Assembly (NCBI GenBank): GCA_031549685.1
Contig: JAVBPG010000012.1
Coordinates: forward strand, 1-64,000
From: JAITMY01 sp031549685
Lineage (GTDB): Bacteria > Bacteroidota > Bacteroidia > Bacteroidales > UBA932
Direction of reading: 5' to 3'
DNA length: 64,000 nt
Shown here one piece after another: positions 1 through 7,985 of the stretch. The translations under genes were made by a program, and so were the position numbers. How positions within the stretch are numbered: position 1 is the first letter of the stretch; each line of letters opens with the position of its first letter. A model generated the notes under the pieces. It ran no database searches and was not told the DNA's origin. It was given only the letters and a program-made list of their open reading frames with translations.

Positions 1-1
1 A

Positions 2-3000
2 AATGTTACAGGACCCAGTACTGCTGGGGTCGGTGGAAAAGTTAAGGCGGTGTCAAGTGTATTGCCTGCAGGAGCACCTAACTGGGTAACCTGGACTTCT
101 GCACAGGGGCTGGTTACACTTACGCCCAATGCACATGGTGACACCTGTACGGTAACAGGTACCGGCATGGGCCTGGATACCATTATTGTAACATCGCGTG
201 ATGGCAGCAATATTGTAAAAAGGTATCCCATAGAGGCAACAGGTGTGCTGGTCAACAACATTACCATTGGCGGTCGCAACCTTATGAAGACATTCTACAC
301 CAAGAATCCTGCAGGCGAGGTGCTGAAGCTTAAGGCTACCGTATCGCCCGATACAGCCACCGACAAGACGGTTACCTGGTCATCTGAGAGTACCGATATT
401 GCTACGGTAGCGCCCGTTGGAGGCTACGGTGTGGTGTCGCTGGCCGGCGGTTACGGTATAGATAGTATTAAGGCTACCGCCAACGATAAGGGCAAGTTTA
501 CGGCTGGATACGACTTTATAGTTGACTCGGCTAAAATGAAAGCCAAGCACTACGACTATACTACCGGTTACGACTACGTGGACTTATTTAATAACGGTGA
601 AGCGTATATGAATGGTGCCAAAGTAACTGCTAGTACCTACTTTCGTGGCGACATATTTACGTACGATGCTGTTAACAAGTGGCTGAAGATGAGTTTAAGT
701 AACTCTAACTTGGGTCGCAGGCAGTACTACCAGCTGGCCAGGCCGGTTAACTTCTCACAAAAGGCGGTTGTGGAGTTCGACTGGTATGCTACCACATTTA
801 CCGGTACCAACGTATCACAAAGCGCTGCCGAAGTGCAGATTGCCTTTGTGGATGCCGACCTGAAGGACATCTTTACCCTTTACCACACCAAGGATGTTGC
901 TACCTCATTTGGTTTAGTGGCGGGTAAGCTATATGATGATCCTTCAATTGCTAATAAAACCTTTGGTCAAGATGGTGATACCTACTGGGCCTCGCGCAGC
1001 GGTGGTACCACCGTTGCCCTTGACAACAGCCGTGGCAAGACGGTTGAGGCGGCGTTGGCCAACTGGTACCACATTAAGGCCGAAATTAACGTTGTTGCCA
1101 AAACGGTTAGCGTAGTTGTTACCAAAAAAAACGATGGCAGCGCTGTGGGTACGTACAACATGAGCCTGCCCGCCGATTTTGTAATGGCCGAGGGCATATC
1201 CATGATGTTGAACAGCTGCGCTGCTACCGGCAGCGGTGGTACCTTTGAGGACAGAATAGATAACCTGGCGATTAAGAACGCCGATGTGCTGGATCCCGGC
1301 ACCCAGGTGTCGGCCATTGCTATTAGCCAAGCCACCAATACCGCTAAGGTAATTGTAAACAATACGCTTCAACTTCGCTACAGCATTCTTCCGGTAAATG
1401 CAGGAGTTAAGACGGTAAGCTGGTCTTCATCTAACGCAGACTACGCTACCGTGGATGAGTATGGCGTGCTAACAGGCTACGAAGCTGGCGCTAACCAAAC
1501 GGTAACCATTACCGCTACCGCTACCGACGGTTCGGGAGTAATCGGTACTTTTGACGTGCAGGTAATTAGACAGCAGGTAACGGATATTGCGCTAAGTGGT
1601 ACTAGAACTTACTATGTTGCAGAGGGTACTCCCGCTATTGCTGAAATTAAAGCAATAATAACACCGGCCAACGCATACAATAAAGTATTGAATTGGAGCA
1701 ACACTTCGGGTAAGTTGACTCTTGGTGCGGTTAGAGCTGTCGTGGACTCTGTGTATCAATCAATTAGTGTTTACGCTACGGGAAATGATACCATTAAGGT
1801 GGTTGCCGCCGATGGCGAAGGCGCTGCGGCTGAATTTCCTATTTTAGCTTTGCCTAACCCCTACCCGGGCTACAGCTACGTGGAGCTCTTTAACAAGCCA
1901 GACGCGTTGAATGGTACCGTATATTCGCTTCATGGTAGTCCAATGAAAATTGACCTCAAAGACCCGCTAAACCCCGACGACCAATTGCTAAGGTATAGCG
2001 AGTCTAATAATGCTAATGCTCGCGCCGGTCGCTTTACCTTTGGCATGGATAGGCAAAATGACCTTAACTTTACCAAAAAACTTTTGGTAGAGTTTGACTG
2101 GTTGCCTACACGTAAGACCACAGATCACGAGGGCCAGTTCTCGCTTATGAGTTTGGGTTGGGATGGAGCTTTTGGTGCTAGTGCAGGTGATACCATTGCT
2201 CGCGACTTGTTTACCGTTTACAATACTAGAGATACAACAGGTTTTGGCGTTGCCTCAGGCCCTTTGGCAAGAAGAACACCGGCCGAGGCAGGTGGTTGGG
2301 GTTACACCTATACCGGTAGGCGCGTAGCCAACCTGGATGCGGCTTACCGTACCTGGGTGGCAGCTCCTCTTGAGAGGTGGTACCACGTGGTGGTAGAGGC
2401 TTATGCCGACCAGCGTATCAGCTTCCGCTTTACCTCGGCAGGCTCTACCGATACTTTCCGTGTGGTGCTTCCGTGGCAGGCCGGTACTCCCAAAAAGGTG
2501 GGGCAAATTGTGGGCGTAGGTGCAAGCAACAGCACATGGAATAGCGCTATTGACAACCTTGGTATTAAGGTGTGCGATGCCGACCCCGTTGTTGTTGCTA
2601 CCGGTATTGATGTAACATCGGCTAATACAGCAGTTGCCTTGGGGGGAGATGCGCCTCTTGAGGTAGCAGCCGCTATTAAGCCATGGAATGTAACGGACCA
2701 CAGGGTTAGCTGGAGCGTTAGCGATACGGCTAAGGCAAGAATAGAGGTGCCAGCGGGCAATCCTTCGTGGAGGGCTAAGCTGTACGGAAAAAAGCAGGGT
2801 ACGGTGTGGGCTATTGCCACTGCGCATAATGGAGTAAAAGACTCTCTGAGCATTTTGGCTACGACCATCTATGTAGATAGCTTCAAAATTTCGGGAGGCA
2901 CTTTGGTATCGGTAGGCCGCAGCATAACCATGACCAAAGGCAGCGTATGGCCGAGCAATGCCGGTAACCAAAATGTGATCTGGACATCGTCCAACCCTGC

Positions 3001-5755
3001 CGTAGCATCGGTAGATCCTGTTACGGGAGTAGTTACAGGTGTTAACGCCGGCCCCAGCGCCTTGGATAGCGTAATCATTACGGCATGGCCTGCCGATGGC
3101 GGCCCTGCTACACCTCAAACGCTAAAGGTTAAGGTGGAGTCTATCGTGCTTACCAAGATTGATATGTGGGGCGCTAAGCGTGTATTCTATACCGCTACTC
3201 CGGCTACTGTGGCTCCGTTTACCGTGCTGCCTAAGTTTACGCCTGCGACGGCTTCGGATACCGCACTTATATGGTCGTCAACCGATGAGAGTATTCTTAC
3301 CGTAACGCAGAGCGGTATGGTTACGCTGACCGGAGGGTTTGGCAAGGCTGCCGCCAAGGTTGTTAATCCCTACTCGGGCAAGGAGGGCTACTACTACATT
3401 GAGGTTACTCAAGCAAATCCGTACCTGGCATTTACCGATTTTGAGGATGGAGTTGCCGGCTTGGGTGGGAATGTGATTACGCTTGCCGCAACCGCCAACG
3501 CTACGCCTACTATAGCTTTGCAGGACAACTCAACCGCAATACGTTGTCCGGCCAGCGGCCCAGGGTGGAGAGGTGGAGCAGCTACTTTTACTACTGCCTT
3601 AACCGGAAACGGGAAGGTAATTAATATGAGGTTCGACTGGTTTACAGGTAGGAGCGCCTCACGAGGTCATGCCCAGCTGAGTTTGCGAAACTCCTTAGGT
3701 GTAAATATTATTTCATGGCTTTACACTAGGGAGGTTAATACAGACTCCGCCATGCAATATTTTACAGCGACAGGTGACTGGAATTCAACCATAGAAATGA
3801 CAGGTTCTCTTCGTAACGTTGCCAAGGTTAACACCTGGTACACCGTTGATGTTAACATTGATTCTGCGAGAAGATTGTGTTCGTTTACGGTTACCGAGAG
3901 AGATTACCCCGCCAATACGCAAACCGTGAGGGGCGTTGTGATTGATCCTGCAGTAGAAATAATAGATGTAAAGAGCATGTATTTCTGGGCACCGCGTCCA
4001 ACGCTGCTTAGCAATGAATTTGTGGAGGCTATTGATAACTTAGGCTACCGCATGCTTCAGGTAAACTATGTGGGGTTAACGCTGAAGCCTAACAGTGGCA
4101 CTTTTGCCGATCAAACTAACAGTAATAAACTATTCTCTATTGTGAGCGGAGAAACATTCGGCGACCAAATACCTGCTGTATCGAGAACAGGTTACGAATT
4201 CGACGGCTGGTACTATAGCGATGGCACCACTAAGTATGATGCTACCGATGTTGTAAGTTCTAATACAACTTTGATAGCGAAGTGGAACGTTAACTACTAT
4301 ACCGTAACCTTTGCCGGAGATAGCATTAATATTGATCCGCAAAGCGTGGCATACGGAGGTAAGCCCAGCAGGCCTACGCCCGATCCTACCCGTTCGGACT
4401 GCTACAACTTTAAGGGTTGGTATCAAACGGCCACAGGTTCTACTCCGTTTAGCTTTAACGCCGAAATTACAGGAGACGTAACGGCTTACGCACAGTGGGA
4501 GGAAGATGAAGCGTGTAATGAGGATGCCACGCTAAGCAGCCTCACGCTGAGTGCAGCTACGATCAGCCCTGCCTTTAACGCTGATACTACCCGCTATACC
4601 GCCAGCGTGCTCAATAGCGTAACAAGCATTACGCTTATGGCCACTCAAAACAATGCTAAGGGCACGGTAAGCGGCGATGGCGTAAAAACGCTTTACGTAG
4701 GCGCCAACACCTTTAATATTGTGGTAACAGCCAAAGATGCCACTACCTCCAGAACCTATACGGTAGTGGTAGATAGGGATTCGGATTGTCCCGATACCCT
4801 GCAGCTGTACAACCAAGTGGTAGCCTTGCAAAACGATACCCTACAACTCCATATAGACACCTTGCGACTATATAAGCAAGTGCAAAGTTTGGAATGCGAT
4901 ACCGCAAATTTGCATGCGCAAGTTTCCGTCTTGGAGGTTGATACTGTCAACTTGAAAGCTATAATTGCTGACTTAAAGGTTGATACTACATCCAAAGGTA
5001 TAGCCATTGCGGGCTTGCAAGGCGCAGTTGCGCAGCGCACCGCCGACACCCTGCGCCTGTATGGTCAGCTGGAAGCCTTGCAAAACGATATTGTAAGTTT
5101 GCATACACAGGTTGATATATTGGAAGTTGTTGCTACAAGTTTAAGTGGTACAATTACCGGTCTCAAAGCCGATACTGCTGCAAAAAGTACTACCATTTCC
5201 GGCTTGCGTGGTGAGGTTGCGCAACGCAATGCTGATACGTTACGACTATTTGGTCAAGCAACCACGCTGAAAAGCGAAGTTGTGCAGCGCAACGCTGATA
5301 CCTTACGCCTATTTGGTCAAGTTACCACACTGAAAAACGAAAACACAAATTTGCGTGGCGAGGTTACGCAGCGAAATGCGGATATTGTGTACTTATACGG
5401 TCAAGTAGTGGCATTAAAGGATAGCATTACCAAGTTGCTCAACCGCCCTGTGGTGAACGATACCGTATGGTTAACGGTGCATGATACGGTATATATCAAC
5501 AATTCAACCGCCACCATAAAAATGCAGCAAAGTGTGGTAAAGTTGTACCCGAACCCCGTAAGCAATGGAGAATTGATAGTGGAGAATGAAGAATGGAAGG
5601 CGGGAGAGGTAATTGAGGTTTACAACCTAAGCGGCATACTGGTAGGTACACGTAGGGTAGAGGAGAAGAACACTAGCGTAAATGTAGCAAATTTGCCCAA
5701 CGGCAGCTACGTGCTTAAAGTGGGCAGGTATAGCGCCAAGTTTGTAAAACAATGA
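2..5755 (+). CDS. Giant Ig-like/jelly-roll surface protein with coiled-coil stalk and T9SS tail (5' truncated by window)
   Basis: The frame is open to the first base of the window, so the true start lies outside; the GTG at 50 is probably internal. The visible ~1917 residues are modular. BIG2-type Ig-like domains alternate with three related ~230-residue modules (about 550-1290, 1855-2580 and 3420-4060), each ending in an 'IDNLxxK/R'-like motif and resembling concanavalin/LamG-like beta-sandwiches. Next come two InlB-B (Listeria-Bacteroides) repeats (4090-4505, 'FDGWYY' and 'FKGWYQ'), a cadherin-like beta-sandwich (4520-4780), a heptad-rich region with repeated 'ADTLRLxGQ' units (4795-5460), and a C-terminal T9SS type A sorting domain (5535-5755, 'LYPNPVSNGELIVEN', 'NLPNGSYVLKV'). 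I infer a surface-attached adhesin or glycan-binding protein; no catalytic motif was recognised. The jelly-roll assignment is tentative. Confidence 0.85.
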   Translation, partial: NVTGPSTAGVGGKVKAVSSVLPAGAPNWVTWTSAQGLVTLTPNAHGDTCTVTGTGMGLDTIIVTSRDGSNIVKRYPIEATGVLVNNITIGGRNLMKTFYTKNPAGEVLKLKATVSPDTATDKTVTWSSESTDIATVAPVGGYGVVSLAGGYGIDSIKATANDKGKFTAGYDFIVDSAKMKAKHYDYTTGYDYVDLFNNGEAYMNGAKVTASTYFRGDIFTYDAVNKWLKMSLSNSNLGRRQYYQLARPVNFSQKAVVEFDWYATTFTGTNVSQSAAEVQIAFVDADLKDIFTLYHTKDVATSFGLVAGKLYDDPSIANKTFGQDGDTYWASRSGGTTVALDNSRGKTVEAALANWYHIKAEINVVAKTVSVVVTKKNDGSAVGTYNMSLPADFVMAEGISMMLNSCAATGSGGTFEDRIDNLAIKNADVLDPGTQVSAIAISQATNTAKVIVNNTLQLRYSILPVNAGVKTVSWSSSNADYATVDEYGVLTGYEAGANQTVTITATATDGSGVIGTFDVQVIRQQVTDIALSGTRTYYVAEGTPAIAEIKAIITPANAYNKVLNWSNTSGKLTLGAVRAVVDSVYQSISVYATGNDTIKVVAADGEGAAAEFPILALPNPYPGYSYVELFNKPDALNGTVYSLHGSPMKIDLKDPLNPDDQLLRYSESNNANARAGRFTFGMDRQNDLNFTKKLLVEFDWLPTRKTTDHEGQFSLMSLGWDGAFGASAGDTIARDLFTVYNTRDTTGFGVASGPLARRTPAEAGGWGYTYTGRRVANLDAAYRTWVAAPLERWYHVVVEAYADQRISFRFTSAGSTDTFRVVLPWQAGTPKKVGQIVGVGASNSTWNSAIDNLGIKVCDADPVVVATGIDVTSANTAVALGGDAPLEVAAAIKPWNVTDHRVSWSVSDTAKARIEVPAGNPSWRAKLYGKKQGTVWAIATAHNGVKDSLSILATTIYVDSFKISGGTLVSVGRSITMTKGSVWPSNAGNQNVIWTSSNPAVASVDPVTGVVTGVNAGPSALDSVIITAWPADGGPATPQTLKVKVESIVLTKIDMWGAKRVFYTATPATVAPFTVLPKFTPATASDTALIWSSTDESILTVTQSGMVTLTGGFGKAAAKVVNPYSGKEGYYYIEVTQANPYLAFTDFEDGVAGLGGNVITLAATANATPTIALQDNSTAIRCPASGPGWRGGAATFTTALTGNGKVINMRFDWFTGRSASRGHAQLSLRNSLGVNIISWLYTREVNTDSAMQYFTATGDWNSTIEMTGSLRNVAKVNTWYTVDVNIDSARRLCSFTVTERDYPANTQTVRGVVIDPAVEIIDVKSMYFWAPRPTLLSNEFVEAIDNLGYRMLQVNYVGLTLKPNSGTFADQTNSNKLFSIVSGETFGDQIPAVSRTGYEFDGWYYSDGTTKYDATDVVSSNTTLIAKWNVNYYTVTFAGDSINIDPQSVAYGGKPSRPTPDPTRSDCYNFKGWYQTATGSTPFSFNAEITGDVTAYAQWEEDEACNEDATLSSLTLSAATISPAFNADTTRYTASVLNSVTSITLMATQNNAKGTVSGDGVKTLYVGANTFNIVVTAKDATTSRTYTVVVDRDSDCPDTLQLYNQVVALQNDTLQLHIDTLRLYKQVQSLECDTANLHAQVSVLEVDTVNLKAIIADLKVDTTSKGIAIAGLQGAVAQRTADTLRLYGQLEALQNDIVSLHTQVDILEVVATSLSGTITGLKADTAAKSTTISGLRGEVAQRNADTLRLFGQATTLKSEVVQRNADTLRLFGQVTTLKNENTNLRGEVTQRNADIVYLYGQVVALKDSITKLLNRPVVNDTVWLTVHDTVYINNSTATIKMQQSVVKLYPNPVSNGELIVENEEWKAGEVIEVYNLSGILVGTRRVEEKNTSVNVANLPNGSYVLKVGRYSAKFVKQ

Positions 5756-5798
5756 AACGGCAAGTAGACAGTTTGTAGTCGGCAATAGGCAGTGAAAG

Positions 5799-5845
5799 AA
5801 GAGCCACGAATGCACAAATGAAAAATTTGTGCATTCGTGGCTCTT
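5799..5845 (+). terminator. Perfect 21-bp hairpin terminator
   Basis: The arms at 5799-5819 and 5825-5845 are perfect reverse complements with a 5-base loop, 44 bases after the surface-protein stop. Only a short T-run follows. It probably ends transcription of the upstream gene and insulates the DUF3791/DUF3990 pair. The core 'CCACGAAT' also occurs in the hairpin at 6862-6900. Confidence 0.8.
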
Positions 5846-5865
5846 TAGTGCTTGTAACTTTTTTG

Positions 5866-5873
5866 TATCTTTG
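5866..5873 (+). promoter_or_regulatory. Bacteroidota -7 box (TATCTTTG)
   Basis: TATCTTTG matches the TAnnTTTG -7 consensus of Bacteroidota primary sigma factor promoters and lies 26 bases before the DUF3791 start. A weak -33 element (TTTA, 5844-5847) sits 18 bases upstream, inside the terminator stem. Confidence 0.6.
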
Positions 5874-5899
5874 CCTTATAACTAAAGAAGTGTAAAACG

Positions 5900-6133
5900 A
5901 TGGCAGCCGCATTGGATAAGCAAACAAGCGATAAAGTCAGCTTTATCAGCTTCATTATTCCGGCTTTTGCCGAGGCATATAAGATGACCATTCCGCAAGC
6001 TTACCTGTATTTGAAAAAATACGGTGGGTTCGACTTTCTATCTAAGCACTGGTGGGCCTTGCATACCGATAACGAAATTTGGGCTATCCACAATATCTAT
6101 AATGCCTGCTACAGAAATGGAGGAATGCGATAA
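5900..6133 (+). CDS. DUF3791 small protein, putative antitoxin partner
   Basis: The 77-residue product has the look of DUF3791 proteins: a short helical sequence with 'AEAYKMTIPQAYLYLKKYGG' followed by 'LHTDNEIWAIHNIYN'. Genes of this family are commonly found directly beside DUF3990 genes, as here: its TAA stop overlaps the next ATG by one base (TAATG), implying translational coupling. It has its own TAnnTTTG promoter and an insulating terminator upstream. The antitoxin or immunity role is inferred from this arrangement and is not shown by the sequence. Confidence 0.7.
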   Translation: MAAALDKQTSDKVSFISFIIPAFAEAYKMTIPQAYLYLKKYGGFDFLSKHWWALHTDNEIWAIHNIYNACYRNGGMR

Positions 6134-6800
6134 TGAAAGTTTACCACGGGAGCTACACGCACATAGACACCATTGATTTATCAAAATGCAAGCCTCGAAA
6201 GGACTTTGGTCGGGGTTTTTATCTAACCAAATTTCGTCATCATGCCGAGAGTTGGGCAGGTGTTATTGGAGAAAATAACAGCACCAAAGGCGTTGTTACC
6301 GAATTTGAATACACCGCAGATAGCTTTATCGAAAACATTTGTAAGGTAAAACGCTTTATGCTTACGATGAAGAATGGCTTGATTTTATAGTAAAAAATCG
6401 AGACAATAAAACCGCGGAGCCGGTTCACGACTATGATATTATAGAGGGACCGGTGGCAAATGATAAGGTGCAAAATACATTAAAGTTGTACGTGAAAGGA
6501 AAAATTTCGAAAGAAAAATTTCTCGAAATGTTGACCTACCACGAGGCAACGCATCAAATATGCTTTTGTACGCTTAACTCATTGCAAGCCATAGAAATCG
6601 TAGATGGGGCACACGTAGATATTGCTATTCTTTCCGAGCCAATACTCGAAGCGCTGATGCTCGACAGAAATATCGATGAAAAAACAGCATCTGACATTCT
6701 GTACACTTCTAACACTTTTGCCAAAATATCGGATAAAAATACCGGACTCTACCTAAAACCTTGGCAGGAAATATATGAAATGCTAAAACAGGAGTTGTAG
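6133..6800 (+). pseudogene. DUF3990 (ADP-ribosyltransferase-like) gene broken by a one-base frameshift
   Basis: The first part (6133 to about 6357) encodes 'MKVYHGSYTHID' and 'FGRGFYLTKFRHHAESWA', a pattern reminiscent of the NAD-binding HG / GxGFYLT segments of ADP-ribosyltransferase folds. The frame then ends at 6390. The other frame, open from 6345, continues with 'AYDEEWLDFIVKNRDNKTA' and 'NQTLKLY'-like / 'ICFCTLNSLQAIEIV' segments expected later in DUF3990 proteins. Adding one T to the TTT at 6355-6357 rejoins the two halves into a 222-residue protein. The last ~65 residues ('SEPILEALM...TGLYLKPWQEIYEMLKQEL') look like an extra small helical module. This may be a mutation, a programmed shift or a sequencing error. 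Confidence 0.7.
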
Positions 6801-6861
6801 TTTCCAGGCAGTTTGCACAGTAGGCAGCTTGCCTGAATGACTTTAGTCGAGCAGGTAAAAA

Positions 6862-6900
6862 GAAAAACCACGAATAGGGTAATCCTGTTCGTGGTTTTTT
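6862..6900. terminator. Bidirectional hairpin terminator
   Basis: The arms 6862-6874 and 6888-6900 are complementary (AAAAACCACGAA / TTCGTGGTTTTT). An A-run on the left and T-run on the right make it functional in both directions, between the convergent DUF3990 gene and the RhuM-family gene. Confidence 0.8.
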
Positions 6901-6936
6901 CTTGCATTTTACTTGTTACTAATCACTCGTTACTAA

Positions 6937-7953
6937 TCACTCGCCACTATCGCCTGTCTGGGACTTCAACTCTTTAATCGCCCTGTCAAAATCGCTTTCG
7001 TATTGTAGCATTTCCTTACGGCGGTATTCCTCGAACTCCTGTGTCGCCTTTTCAATGGCTTGCTTATGCGAAACTCCGCCGGCGTTGTCAAGCAGGGGCC
7101 GATTGCCAACCGACAGTATGTTGTCCAACTTTTCTATCCACTGCTGCATGGTCATTGGGTGTTGCTCAATGGCCTGCAGTTCGGCAAAATCAAGGTATTG
7201 GGATACCAATAAATTTAGGACCTGCAGCTCTTTCTCCGACAGGTAGTTCTTGGCAATCTTAACATCATCCCGGGTTATGTAATCCCCTTTGAAGTTGGTC
7301 ATTCCCACCATTGGCTTACCGGCATCCACTCGCTGGTAAATTACCTCCGCTGCCGTGTGCTGGTGGGCGGCGTAGTGCATTTTATTTTGCACGGTGGCAA
7401 AAAAATGCCGGGTGGTATTGGCTCTTGGGTCATAATCCACGGAGGTGGCGTATATATCAGTTACCTGCTGATACAAGTTGCGCTCGCTCGAACGAATATC
7501 CCTGATTCGTTGCAGCAGCTCGCGAAAGTAGCGGTTCCCGTTTCCTTTGAGGCGCTCGTCGTCAATAGTAAATCCTTTTTGGATATATTCGTGCAGCCGC
7601 TGCGTTGCCCACTGCCTGAACCGTGTCGCAACTTGTGATTTAACGCGGTAGCCAATAGCGATAATCATGTCTAAGTTGTAGTGCTCAATCAGCCTTTTTA
7701 CCGATCGGTTACCCTCATTTCGAACTAACAAGAAATACTTGTGAGTTGCTTCTTTTTGTAATTCGCCCTCTTCTAAAATGCTGTTAATGTGCAAACTGAT
7801 ATTTTGTTGGGTAGTGTCAAACAGCTGCGCTATTTGTTGCTGCGGAAGCCAAACATCCTGCCCGTCAAAACGGACGTTGACATTCGTTACCCCGTTGTCA
7901 TCCTGATATAGGATGAACTGGCTGTTTGTCGGTTGTATTTTATCGTTAGGCAT
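6937..7953 (-). CDS. RhuM-family protein
   Basis: The 338-residue product matches the RhuM family (COG3943): 'FILYQDDNGVTNVNVRFDGQDVWLP' near the start, a DNA-binding-like segment 'QQQIAQLFDTTQQNISLHINSIL', then 'YNLDMIIAIGYRVKSQVATRFRQWA' and a long helical C-terminus. The family is named after a Salmonella pathogenicity-island gene; its biochemical function is not established, and members are scattered in accessory regions of many bacteria. It lies 32 bases downstream of the chloride channel gene on the same strand, so read-through is possible. It converges on the DUF3791/DUF3990 pair across a shared terminator. Confidence 0.85.
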   Translation of the reverse strand: MPNDKIQPTNSQFILYQDDNGVTNVNVRFDGQDVWLPQQQIAQLFDTTQQNISLHINSILEEGELQKEATHKYFLLVRNEGNRSVKRLIEHYNLDMIIAIGYRVKSQVATRFRQWATQRLHEYIQKGFTIDDERLKGNGNRYFRELLQRIRDIRSSERNLYQQVTDIYATSVDYDPRANTTRHFFATVQNKMHYAAHQHTAAEVIYQRVDAGKPMVGMTNFKGDYITRDDVKIAKNYLSEKELQVLNLLVSQYLDFAELQAIEQHPMTMQQWIEKLDNILSVGNRPLLDNAGGVSHKQAIEKATQEFEEYRRKEMLQYESDFDRAIKELKSQTGDSGE

Positions 7954-7985
7954 GATTTTTTCCGTGTTTGCGTTATTGCTCCACC

